From assembly GCA_016208345.1 (NCBI GenBank), contig JACQYG010000205.1, positions 1-8,297 on the forward strand: a stretch of DNA of 8,297 nt, read 5' to 3'. This DNA comes from Chloroflexota bacterium. Lineage in GTDB: Bacteria > Chloroflexota > DTOL01 > JACQYG01. The position numbers and the translations under genes were made by a program. Position 1 is the first letter of the stretch. Every line of letters begins with the position of its first letter. A model generated the notes under the pieces. The model worked only from the letters and a program-made list of their open reading frames with translations, had not been told where the DNA came from and did no database searches. This document shows positions 1 through 7,185 of this stretch, piece by piece.

Positions 1-88
1 TATGACCCGACCATTCTAACACCCGCTGCACGTATTCAGCGTAGCCGGAGGAGTGTATAGTATATCCTGGACACCGCACACTTCTTTG

Positions 89-116
89 TTGACATTCAGG
101 CATTTTATACTATAAT
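89..116 (+). promoter_or_regulatory. Sigma70-type promoter of the Tad operon
   Basis: A perfect TTGACA (89-94) is followed after 16 nt by a perfect TATAAT (111-116). This would place the transcription start near 122-124, about 120 nt ahead of the cpaF start codon. Both hexamers match the consensus in an otherwise GC-rich region, so chance is unlikely. The overlapping TATACT at 106-111 is spaced too closely to the -35 to be the preferred -10. The promoter would drive cpaF, the VWA gene, tadB and tadC, which follow with short gaps or overlaps. Confidence 0.82.
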
Positions 117-127
117 AGCTTTGTCGA

Positions 128-237
128 AGCAAAGAAGTCAGCTAGAAAAGGCGACCTACGCCTCCTTGTAGGGTCGGGAGCAAAATCCGCAGGGCGGGCA
201 TCGTACCCGCCGCCTTTCTTTGCTAGTTTTGGGAGGT
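128..237 (+). promoter_or_regulatory. Structured 5' leader, candidate riboregulator of cpaF
   Basis: Between the promoter and the first gene the RNA can form a closed three-way junction. P1a pairs 128-134 with 218-224 and P1b pairs 147-152 with 212-217; the 3' strand is continuous and 135-146 bulges on the 5' side. P2 pairs 153-159 with 168-175, with one bulged G at 171. P3 pairs 193-198 with 206-211. P1b abuts P2 and P3 with no unpaired bases, leaving only the 176-192 joint, which contains GGGAGCAAAA. The P2 loop (160-167, GCCUCCUU) is complementary to the Shine-Dalgarno GGAGG at 232-236, so loop-RBS pairing could block translation. GGAG at 177-180 could compete for the same loop. I see no match to a riboswitch class I can recall in full. 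An unregulated stable leader or a weak attenuator (TTTT at 227-230) remains possible. All pairings were worked out by eye. Confidence 0.5.
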
Positions 238-244
238 GGGTTCT

Positions 245-2668
245 ATGACGATCCTTGACCGCTTGAATAAGCAAACGCGTCCGGGGCTGGAGGCCGAGCG
301 CACCGGCGCCATGGCCATCACCTACATCAGCGAGCTGGCCCGGCACTATCGAGACCGCCTGATCAAAGAGGCAAATCTGGAGAAGCTCACCAGCCTCCCG
401 CCCCAAGTGCTGCGGGCCCGGGTGGAGAGCCTGGTGAACCAGATGGTCCGGGAGGAGGAGCGGGTCATCTCCCTGGCCGACCGCGCCGAGCTCATCCGGA
501 TCATCATCGATGAGACCACCGGTTACGGCCCTCTGGAACCGCTGATCAGGGACCCGGGGGTGACCGAGATCATGGTCAATGCTCCAGATCAGGTCTGGAT
601 CGAGCGAGACGGTCGCCTCCAGCTTCGAGGCGACATAAGCTTCACCGACGAGAGGCACATCAACCACATCATCGATCGCATTGTGGCCCCCCTGGGCCGG
701 CGTATCGACGAGTCCAGCCCCATGGTGGATGCCCGCCTCCCCGACGGCAGCCGAGTCAACGCCATCATCCCGCCCCTCTCTCTCAACGGCCCGGTAATCA
801 CCATCCGCCGCTTTCGCAAGGACCCCTTTACCATGGAGCATCTGGTGAAGATGGGCACGCTCACCCAGGACATGGCAGATTTCCTCAAAGCCTGCGTCAT
901 CGCCCGCCTGAACATCCTGGTGTGCGGCGGCACCGGCTCGGGCAAGACCACCACCCTGAACGTCCTGGGCGCGTTCATCCCCAAGAACGAGCGCATCATC
1001 ACCATCGAGGACGCGGCCGAGCTCCAGTTCTACCGCGTGCATCCCCACGTGCTGCGCCAGGAGGCCCGACCACCCAACGTGGAAGGAAAGGGTGAGGTGA
1101 CGATCCGCCAGTTGGTGCGCAACTCCCTGCGCATGCGCCCCACCCGCATCATCGTGGGCGAGGTCCGAGGCGCCGAGGCCCTGGACATGCTCCAGGCCAT
1201 GAACACCGGCCACGAGGGTTCCATGACCACCGTGCACGCCAACTCGCCGGAGGAGGCCTTCTCCCGCCTGGAGACCATGGTCATGTGGGCGGGCACCGAG
1301 CTCCCCTCATCGGCCATCCGCGAGCAACTGGTGGGGGCCCTGGACATCGTGGTGCAGCAGAACCGCCTCACCGGAGGCCCCCGCAAGATCGTGACCATAG
1401 CCGAGGTCCAGGGCGTAAAGAAGGGGCAGATCGTCCTGAAGCCCATCTTCCTCTTCGAACAGATCGGCCTCACCGATGACGGCAAGGCCTACGGCAACTT
1501 CACCCCCACGGGCATAACGCCAAAGTGCCTGCCCAGGCTCAAGGCCTACGGCGTGGACGTGGAGAAGTTGCGCAAGCTCTTCGTCCCGGCCTATCTGGTG
1601 GCCGAGATGGGCACGGAGCTCCTGAAGGACCCAGACGTCACCGAGATCATGGTCAACGGGCCCGAAGAGGTATACATCGACCGCAGGGGCCATCTGGAGC
1701 GGCGCCCGGACATCCGTTTCCGCGACGAGACTCACCTGCGCGGCGTCATCAACACCATCGTAGCCCCCCTGGGCCGCCGCATCGATGAGTCCAGCCCCAT
1801 GGTAGATGCCCGCCTCCCTGACGGCAGCCGGGTGAATGCCGTGCTGCCGCCCCTGGCCCTGAACGGCCCGGTGTTGACCATCCGCCGCTTCCGAGAGATA
1901 CCCTTCACCGTGGACGATATCGTCTCCTTCGGCACCATGACCCGGGAGATGGCAGATTTCCTGCACGCCTGTGTGCGCTCCAAGCTCAACATGCTGATCT
2001 CCGGCGGCACCGGCTCCGGCAAGACCACTACGCTGAACGTCCTGTCCTCCTTCATTCCGGAGACCGAACGCATCGTCACCATCGAGGATGCAGCGGAGCT
2101 CCGATTGCAGCAGCCCCACATCGTCCGCATGGAGACCCGCCCGCCCAACGAGGAGGGGGAGGGCGAGATCACCATCCGCCAACTGGTGCGCAACTCCCTG
2201 CGCATGCGCCCGGACCGCATCATCGTGGGCGAGGTCCGAGGCGCCGAGGCCCTGGATATGCTCCAGGCTATGAACACCGGCCACGAGGGCTCGCTTTCCA
2301 CCATCCACGCCAACTCGCCGGAGGATGCCTTCTCCCGCCTGGAGACCATGGTCATGTGGGCCGGGGTACAGCTCCCCTCCTCTGCCATCCGGGAGCAGTT
2401 GGTGGGGGCCCTGAACATCGTCCTCCAGCAAAGCCGCCTCATCGACGGCAGCCGCCGGGTGACCAACATCTCCGAGATCCAGGGGGTCTTCGACGGCCAC
2501 ATCGCGGTCGAAGACATATTCATCTATCGCCAGGAGGGGGTGTCGCCCGAGGGCCGGGTCATCGGCCACTTCGAGTACACCGGCTATGAGCCCAAGTGCC
2601 TGGAGCGCTTCAAGTCCTACGGCGTCACCCTGCCCCCGGAAACCTTCCAACTGGGCTCGAAGCCCTGA
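245..2668 (+). CDS. cpaF: Tandem double-module CpaF/TadA pilus assembly ATPase
   Basis: This is a cytoplasmic secretion ATPase of the T2SSE/CpaF family, which powers Flp pilus assembly at the TadB/TadC platform. ATG 245 is chosen because GGGAGGTGGG sits 5-14 nt upstream; an in-frame GTG at 236 lies inside that site. The product is 807 residues, against roughly 400-500 usual for CpaF. Residues 1-102 are the helical N-terminal region. Module 1 (103-437) has Walker A GGTGSGKT at 228-235, Asp box ED 255-256, Walker B-type VGEVRG around E306, and His box H323/H331. A 24-residue linker (438-461) leads to module 2 (462-794), with Walker A at 587-594, ED 614-615, E663, and H680/H688. Every nucleotide-binding motif is present in both modules. 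Module 2 lacks its own N-terminal helical region. Module 1 departs from the usual LQLQQPHVVRLETRPP segment (here [18 protein letters not shown], 260-277); module 2 is closer to it. Family assignment is secure; how the double motor oligomerises is unknown. Confidence 0.95.
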   Translation: MTILDRLNKQTRPGLEAERTGAMAITYISELARHYRDRLIKEANLEKLTSLPPQVLRARVESLVNQMVREEERVISLADRAELIRIIIDETTGYGPLEPLIRDPGVTEIMVNAPDQVWIERDGRLQLRGDISFTDERHINHIIDRIVAPLGRRIDESSPMVDARLPDGSRVNAIIPPLSLNGPVITIRRFRKDPFTMEHLVKMGTLTQDMADFLKACVIARLNILVCGGTGSGKTTTLNVLGAFIPKNERIITIEDAAELQFYRVHPHVLRQEARPPNVEGKGEVTIRQLVRNSLRMRPTRIIVGEVRGAEALDMLQAMNTGHEGSMTTVHANSPEEAFSRLETMVMWAGTELPSSAIREQLVGALDIVVQQNRLTGGPRKIVTIAEVQGVKKGQIVLKPIFLFEQIGLTDDGKAYGNFTPTGITPKCLPRLKAYGVDVEKLRKLFVPAYLVAEMGTELLKDPDVTEIMVNGPEEVYIDRRGHLERRPDIRFRDETHLRGVINTIVAPLGRRIDESSPMVDARLPDGSRVNAVLPPLALNGPVLTIRRFREIPFTVDDIVSFGTMTREMADFLHACVRSKLNMLISGGTGSGKTTTLNVLSSFIPETERIVTIEDAAELRLQQPHIVRMETRPPNEEGEGEITIRQLVRNSLRMRPDRIIVGEVRGAEALDMLQAMNTGHEGSLSTIHANSPEDAFSRLETMVMWAGVQLPSSAIREQLVGALNIVLQQSRLIDGSRRVTNISEIQGVFDGHIAVEDIFIYRQEGVSPEGRVIGHFEYTGYEPKCLERFKSYGVTLPPETFQLGSKP
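551..2626 (+). repeat. In-frame tandem duplication inside cpaF
   Basis: Two homologous stretches, 551-1555 and 1628-2626, encode the two ATPase modules. They align at an offset of 1077 nt up to the Asp box and 1071 nt after it, because module 1 has two extra residues near 262-266. By eye the proteins are about two-thirds identical. DNA identity is patchy and very high in places: 1144-1185 equals 2215-2256 over 42 nt, including a shared CGA arginine codon. The pattern fits an old duplication with strong constraint or later gene conversion. Confidence 0.9.
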
Positions 2669-2746
2669 GCTGCCCGGGCCGCCCTGGGTCTGACACCAGT
2701 ACCCGCCAACCATAGCGTGACGAGAAAGTCGAGGAGGTCGTCAGGG

Positions 2747-4951
2747 ATGGAGAGCTACAAGCGGGCCCTGTGGCTGGCAGCCATAGTCATGCTGCCCCTC
2801 TTGTTGCTGGGCGGCATCGCCAGCGCCGACGGTGATCAGGAGGTGCGAGAGCGGGTCCACGTGGTGCTGGTGGTGGACAACTCTGAAAGCATGGCGGACA
2901 GCGATCCCAAAGACCTGCGCATCTCCGCCGCCAGGCTTTTCATAGACCTGGCGGGCGTGGGCGACGAGATCGGCCTCGTCACCATGTCCGACGCCTATCA
3001 CACCGAGCGGGGCCTGGAGATGTCGGTGGTGGACTCCGCCGCCTCCAAGGACATCGCCAAGAAGGCCACGGCCCAGGCCCAGAAACGCTGGATCGGCGGC
3101 ACCTTCATGGGGGCAGGGCTCAAGCACGCCACCAACATGCTGGACCTGGTCCCCGGGGCAGCCCTGCCCACCCCCCGTTTGCCCGGATTGGCACCCCAGG
3201 AAGTGGAACGCAAGCGCTTCATCGTCTTCCTCACCGACGGCAAGCAAGAGGTAGAGCCCAGAGCGGCCCTGGAGGAGGCCATCAAGGGCCTGCAGGAGAG
3301 GGGTGACATCCGCATCTTCCCCATTGGTTTGGGCGGCGGGGCGGACATGAATACCCTGGAGGAGATCGCCAACCGGGTGGGAGGCAAGACCTTCAAGGCC
3401 AATAATGCCTCGGAGCTGATCCGCATCTACATGCAGATCTTCTCCATGCTGCGGGATGACCGCTACGCTGATTTCTTCCAGGTGCCCGCCGGGCGAGAGG
3501 TCAGCCTGGCCAGGATCGACCCCGCCCAGCGCATCTACAACGTCTCCTGGGTGGCGACGTGGCCCGAGGGCCAGCCGGCCATCAAGGTGCTCCGGTCTCC
3601 CAACCGGATGGACCTGGTGGAGCAGGAGAGGGCCAAGCTTCGGTACCGGGCCACCGACCCCCGCTATGATCTGTTCACCGTGGACTCCAAAGCCCTCCCC
3701 CTGGACGGAGGTTGGAACATCTGGGTGGAAGGGCCCATCACCGGCACCGCGGTTAACGTGGCTGCCATCGTACGTTCGGAGCTGCGCGTAAGGCTCTTCG
3801 AGCCAGAGGCCCTGGCCCCCACCGATGATTATTCGCCTCGCTACTGGCCGCAGAACAAGCGCATGCTGGTCCAGGCTGGCGCCGGGGTGCTCACCGAGGT
3901 GGGACGTTTGCTCCTCCAGGCCGGCACCACCGGCTTTCCCCTGCTGGAGGAGAAGCGCACCCTGGGGATGACGCCAGAGGTCACCATGACCTCCCCCAAG
4001 TGGGAGCCCTTGAGCCTCAAGGATGATGGCTATGGCTACGACCTGGAAAGCGACGACGGTTACTATACCAACGTGTACCAACCGACTCAGAACGCAGGAC
4101 GGTACAACCTGAGCGTCGAGGTCCCGGCCCGCTACAATTCATCGGTGCACTTGTCCAAGGAGTACACCATCCGGGTGGCGCCCTTGCCCACCCTGCAGAT
4201 GACCTTGAGCCCCTCCGGAAAAGTGGAGCCGGACCGGCCGGTAACTGCCACTCTGAAAATACAGCCGGGGACCAGCCCGGTGGCAGCGGAATCGGTGGAG
4301 ATCACCACCACCGTGCGCCGACCGGATGGGTTCCTTGATGACCTAATGCTGCAACGGCAGCCGGATGGCAAGACCTATCTAGCGACCTACGTGCCCACCA
4401 TCGATGGGAAGTACACCTTTATGGCTACAGCCCACATCCAGGCCGTGGACCAGGGTAAGAAGATCTTCTACTCCGACTTCAGTGAGGAGAAACTGGAGGT
4501 AACCAGGGGCCTGGTCGTATCCGTCACTGCCCTGGATGCCGGCGACGCGGGGAAGGTGGACCGTGTGAAATTCCTGCGCACCTTCCGCCTGGCCTCCAAT
4601 TCACCCAAACCGGAAACCATCAAGGTGGAGGTGAGGGGCCTGCCCGGGGCAGTGGTGCTTCCCAATGTCCTGAAGATGGAGCCGAACTCCTCGACCACGG
4701 TTGCCTTCACCGTGCTCAGCGATGCCCCCGATTTACCCACCGATGGCAAGGGTTCCCTGGTCTTCACGCCCGTTCGGCCCGAGGTCAAGGTGGACACCGG
4801 CGGTCGAGAGTTTGCTTTTACCTATCATCTGAATACCATCTGGGAGCGCCTCCAGGGGCTCGTCTGCTTTCTTTTCCTGGGTGCCCTTCTGGGGGTGTTT
4901 ACCTTGCTCTTCGTCTTCATTCGATCGAGAGGGGAAAGGAAATATGGCTAG
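2747..4951 (+). CDS. VWA-domain membrane-anchored protein of the Tad operon
   Basis: A predicted 734-residue exported protein with an external VWA domain. ATG 2747 is chosen because GGAGG (2733-2737) lies 9 nt upstream and it places the signal peptide at the terminus; GTG 2717 would add ten residues and has no such site. A signal peptide occupies about 1-27, with ASA before the likely cut. The VWA domain (about 37-250) has a complete metal-ion-dependent adhesion site: DNSES at 44-48, T119 in GGTFMGAG, and D164 in FLTDG. Two or more beta-rich, Ig-like regions follow (about 260-690), including an acidic DDG...DDGYYT segment at 426-441 that recalls Ca-binding extracellular Ig-like domains. One membrane helix (about 702-725) and a short basic tail (RSRGERKYG) end the chain. 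It lies 78 nt after cpaF and overlaps tadB, so it is probably co-translated with the pilus machinery. A role in adhesion or in organising the pilus is inferred, not shown; no named family member is recognised. Confidence 0.92.
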   Translation: MESYKRALWLAAIVMLPLLLLGGIASADGDQEVRERVHVVLVVDNSESMADSDPKDLRISAARLFIDLAGVGDEIGLVTMSDAYHTERGLEMSVVDSAASKDIAKKATAQAQKRWIGGTFMGAGLKHATNMLDLVPGAALPTPRLPGLAPQEVERKRFIVFLTDGKQEVEPRAALEEAIKGLQERGDIRIFPIGLGGGADMNTLEEIANRVGGKTFKANNASELIRIYMQIFSMLRDDRYADFFQVPAGREVSLARIDPAQRIYNVSWVATWPEGQPAIKVLRSPNRMDLVEQERAKLRYRATDPRYDLFTVDSKALPLDGGWNIWVEGPITGTAVNVAAIVRSELRVRLFEPEALAPTDDYSPRYWPQNKRMLVQAGAGVLTEVGRLLLQAGTTGFPLLEEKRTLGMTPEVTMTSPKWEPLSLKDDGYGYDLESDDGYYTNVYQPTQNAGRYNLSVEVPARYNSSVHLSKEYTIRVAPLPTLQMTLSPSGKVEPDRPVTATLKIQPGTSPVAAESVEITTTVRRPDGFLDDLMLQRQPDGKTYLATYVPTIDGKYTFMATAHIQAVDQGKKIFYSDFSEEKLEVTRGLVVSVTALDAGDAGKVDRVKFLRTFRLASNSPKPETIKVEVRGLPGAVVLPNVLKMEPNSSTTVAFTVLSDAPDLPTDGKGSLVFTPVRPEVKVDTGGREFAFTYHLNTIWERLQGLVCFLFLGALLGVFTLLFVFIRSRGERKYG

Positions 4952-5930
4952 CCTTGCCGATCTTTTGATCCTCTTGACCGCTGGCTTCGCCGTGCTTCTG
5001 GCCGGGTTGACCGGTTTGGCCGTGCTTATGGTGGGCCGGGAATTCTCCATCTCCTTGGGGCTGCACCGCCAGTTGGACCGGCGCGTAGGCCGTCTGGCCG
5101 CACCCAGTACAGAAGAGGGCGAGAGGCAACGTCGCCGCAGCTACCTCTCACGCCTGGGCGACTCCTTTGACCGCAGCGCCGTTGGCCTGGGCCTCGCCCA
5201 GTCCCTGGACCGGGCGGACCTTCGCCAACTGAAGCCCTCGGAGTTCGTCGCCATCGTGTTCGGGATCATGGTGGCGCTGTACCTGGCTTTCTCCGCCATT
5301 CTCCGCCTGGGGTGGCCCGACGCCCTGATGGCCTTTGCCATTGCCATTTTTGGCTCCCGTGCCTATCTCAATGGCCGGCGGGATCACTACCGTCGTACCT
5401 TCGACGCCCAACTCATCGATGTGTCCACCCTCATGGCCAACTCGCTGCGAGCCGGGCTCTCCATCCACCAGGCCATCGAGGTGGTGTCCAAGGAGATGGC
5501 CCCTCCAGCGGGATACGAGTTTGGGCGGGTCCGCCAGGAGTTCCGCCTGGGCGAGGAGCTGGACAAAGCCCTGAAAGACATGGTGGAGAGGATCGGCTCC
5601 AACGATTTTCGGGTCCTGATCACTGCCATCCTGGTGCAGCGTCAGGTGGGCGGCGACCTGGTCAAGGCCCTGGCGGTGATGACCAAGGCCCTGGAGGAGC
5701 GCCTCAAGCTGAGTCAAAAGATCGAGACCATGACCGCAGAGGTGCGCTATTCCAACCTGTTGTTGCCCGTCATCGCCAGCGCCGGCGGCGTGGCTTTGAA
5801 TTTCATGCTGCCGGGCCTATTGCGGGTGCTTTTCACCACGCTGCCGGGATTTGTCATCCTGGTGCTCTTTATCATCTCTCAGATAGTGGCCTACACCTTC
5901 GTCAGCAACGTGGCCAACGTGGAGGTTTAA
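4944..5930 (+). CDS. tadB: TadB-like inner-membrane platform protein
   Basis: This 328-residue T2SSF-domain protein forms, with TadC, the membrane platform on which CpaF acts. ATG 4944 lies in ATGGCTAG and overlaps the VWA stop by 8 nt; purine-rich AGAGGGGAAAGGA lies just upstream. Longer in-frame starts inside the VWA gene would add a Cys/Ser-rich out-of-character leader. A membrane helix spans about 7-30, then a charged cytoplasmic stretch, two helices at about 101-122 and 126-143, and the T2SSF domain from about F153 to 270. That domain holds the TadB hallmarks SLRAGLSIHQAIEVV and TAILVQRQVGGDL. Two C-terminal helices (about 275-296, 300-322) complete it. Length and topology are normal for TadB. 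The overlap implies translational coupling with the VWA protein. Confidence 0.93.
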   Translation: MASLADLLILLTAGFAVLLAGLTGLAVLMVGREFSISLGLHRQLDRRVGRLAAPSTEEGERQRRRSYLSRLGDSFDRSAVGLGLAQSLDRADLRQLKPSEFVAIVFGIMVALYLAFSAILRLGWPDALMAFAIAIFGSRAYLNGRRDHYRRTFDAQLIDVSTLMANSLRAGLSIHQAIEVVSKEMAPPAGYEFGRVRQEFRLGEELDKALKDMVERIGSNDFRVLITAILVQRQVGGDLVKALAVMTKALEERLKLSQKIETMTAEVRYSNLLLPVIASAGGVALNFMLPGLLRVLFTTLPGFVILVLFIISQIVAYTFVSNVANVEV

Positions 5931-5945
5931 GCGAGGGGCAGGGAA

Positions 5946-6890
5946 ATGGGAATCTTGGTGGGCTTGGTCGGGGCGATACTGGGCTTTGTGGGGGTCCTCC
6001 TGTTCTTCTCTGGCGTGCGCGGCCTCATGGTGCCAGGCCGCGCTGAACAGTTGCGGAAATACTCCACGGTCCCGGAGGGCGAGACGACCCAGGCCTCGGT
6101 CTTCATCCGCCGGATCCTACCTATCGCTCGGCGCCTTACCCCCAAAGCTGGGCCTCTACGCAAGCTGGTCAAACTTTCCGATATGGATCGCTACCTGGCC
6201 GCCGCCAACTACCCCAACGGCGTCCAGCCCGTGGATATGATCGGCCTTAAGATGGAGGGAGCCCTGGGGTTATTCCTGTTGGCGCTCTTGCTACTGTTCG
6301 CCTGGGCGGCGAAGGCCCCGGTCTTCGCCATCGTGATACTGCTCTTCATAACCATCTTCGGTTGGTTTCTGCCTGACGTCTTCCTGCGGGGCGCTGCAGA
6401 GCGGCGTCAAAAGGCCATCACGTTGGCCCTTCCCGACTTTCTGGACCTGATGACGGTGTCGGTGGAGGCCGGTATGGGCTTCGACCTGGCCATCGCTCAC
6501 GTCACCCAGCGGATGAAGAACTCGCTCAGCGAGGAGTTGCGCCGTTTCCTGCAGGAGTTACAGATGGGGGTTGATCGCTCCACCGCCTACCGGCATTTGC
6601 GTCAGCGGAATTTCTCCCCGGAGTTGCAGACCTTCGTGGGCGCCCTGGAGCACGCCGAGGACCTGGGCGTGCCCATATCGTCCACCCTGCAGATGCAGTC
6701 GGAGGACATGCGCGTCAGCCGTATGCAGCGGGCGGAACAAAAGGCGGCGAAGGCCTCGCCCAACATCAGCCTGATCACCATCTTTATCACCTTGCCGTCA
6801 GCAGTGTGCCTGATGGTGGCCCTCATGGTGCTGAATGCGATCTACAATCCCAGAATATTCGGCCTGCCTACGTTCATGTTCGGGCGCTGA
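5946..6890 (+). CDS. tadC: TadC-like inner-membrane platform protein
   Basis: The second T2SSF platform protein, 314 residues, starts 15 nt after tadB with GAGGGG seven nt ahead of ATG 5946. An N-terminal helix (2-24) is followed by a basic cytoplasmic region, two helices (about 106-122 and 125-146), and the T2SSF domain at about 160-270. This contains ALPDFLDLMTVSVEAGMGFD (161-180), typical of TadC, and the conserved region around FVGALEHAEDLGVPIS. A final hydrophobic stretch (about 272-298) precedes a short tail. TadB and TadC normally form a hetero-oligomer. It is the last gene before a roughly 130-nt AT-richer gap with a new promoter, so the machinery and pilin units may be separately transcribed. 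Confidence 0.93.
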   Translation: MGILVGLVGAILGFVGVLLFFSGVRGLMVPGRAEQLRKYSTVPEGETTQASVFIRRILPIARRLTPKAGPLRKLVKLSDMDRYLAAANYPNGVQPVDMIGLKMEGALGLFLLALLLLFAWAAKAPVFAIVILLFITIFGWFLPDVFLRGAAERRQKAITLALPDFLDLMTVSVEAGMGFDLAIAHVTQRMKNSLSEELRRFLQELQMGVDRSTAYRHLRQRNFSPELQTFVGALEHAEDLGVPISSTLQMQSEDMRVSRMQRAEQKAAKASPNISLITIFITLPSAVCLMVALMVLNAIYNPRIFGLPTFMFGR

Positions 6891-6902
6891 CCGCACTGCT
6901 TC

Positions 6903-6920
6903 CTGGCAACCGCCGGCCAG
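6903..6920 (+). terminator. Weak inverted repeat after tadC
   Basis: CTGGC (6903-6907) and GCCAG (6916-6920) can pair across an 8-nt loop just after the tadC stop, followed by AATTTGCAGAAAATTT. The stem is short and there is no clean T tract, so this is at best a poor intrinsic terminator or partial attenuator. Confidence 0.2.
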
Positions 6921-6921
6921 A

Positions 6922-6939
6922 ATTTGCAGAAAATTTACA
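6922..6939 (+). promoter_or_regulatory. Direct-repeat box upstream of the first flp
   Basis: ATTTGCA (6922-6928), four bases, then ATTTACA (6933-6939) give two half-sites with an 11-nt period. The same architecture occurs at 7330-7347 before the second flp. The box ends 30 nt before a TATAAT. A 7-N4-7 direct repeat is the layout bound by PhoB/OmpR-type response regulators; the regulator itself is not in the window. Confidence 0.42.
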
Positions 6940-6969
6940 CATGCTCAACCATAGGAACGATTAACGCGG

Positions 6970-6975
6970 TATAAT
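6970..6975 (+). promoter_or_regulatory. -10 element of the first flp promoter
   Basis: A perfect TATAAT lies 46 nt ahead of the first in-frame ATG of the flp locus (7021). No good -35 is found at 16-18 nt (AACCAT at 17), which fits an activator-dependent promoter using the box at 6922-6939. The transcription start would be near 6982, giving a leader of about 40 nt with no obvious Shine-Dalgarno. Confidence 0.5.
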
Positions 6976-7095
6976 CAAAGTCAGGTAATTCTCGCCTTGA
7001 TCTCTCCTTGACCTCGTTGGATGGCTACAGTGAGAGCAAGATCGGGCAGCGTGATTTCTCTACTAATAAAGAAACTCCGGCAAGAGCGGGGTGCC

Positions 7096-7115
7096 ATGCC
7101 GGTGGAGTACACCGG
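7096..7115 (+). repeat. 20-bp direct repeat in flp, copy 1
   Basis: ATGCCGGTGGAGTACACCGG encodes MPVEYTG across the pilin processing region. It contains an inverted repeat, CCGGTG / CACCGG, with a 5-nt GAGTA loop. The identical copy starts 70 nt downstream; the flanking base differs on both sides, so the match is exactly 20 bp. Confidence 0.95.
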
Positions 7116-7165
7116 GATGGCCCTATTCGTGCTGGTGGTGGTCGCCGTGGCCACCATCGGCATCG

Positions 7166-7185
7166 ATGCCGGTGGAGTACACCGG
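7166..7185 (+). repeat. 20-bp direct repeat in flp, copy 2
   Basis: Identical to the copy at 7096-7115 but in the +1 frame relative to it. With its flanking bases the inverted repeat grows to seven-base arms (GCCGGTG / CACCGGC, 7168-7186). The equivalent stretch in the intact flp at 7477-7495 differs from it at three positions and has lost the palindrome. Confidence 0.95.

Noticed and set aside
123..230. Leader as a c-di-GMP-I (GEMM) riboswitch
   Set aside because: GGGAGCAAAA recalls the GEMM GGGACGCAAAG joint and the pilus context fits, but P2 has no GNRA loop, P3 has no receptor, and the 3' conserved segment is missing.
236..244. GTG 236 as the cpaF start
   Set aside because: It lies inside the Shine-Dalgarno GGGAGGTGGG that serves ATG 245.
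110..1237. Long antisense open frame (375 codons) opposite cpaF
   Set aside because: It is the shadow of a GC-rich gene; composition is His/Gly/Asp-rich, there is no domain, and it runs across the promoter and leader. The antisense frames at 1307-2713 and 2741-4081 have the same character.
2717..2746. GTG 2717 as the VWA gene start
   Set aside because: No ribosome binding site precedes it, while GGAGG sits at the right distance from ATG 2747, which also begins a normal signal peptide.
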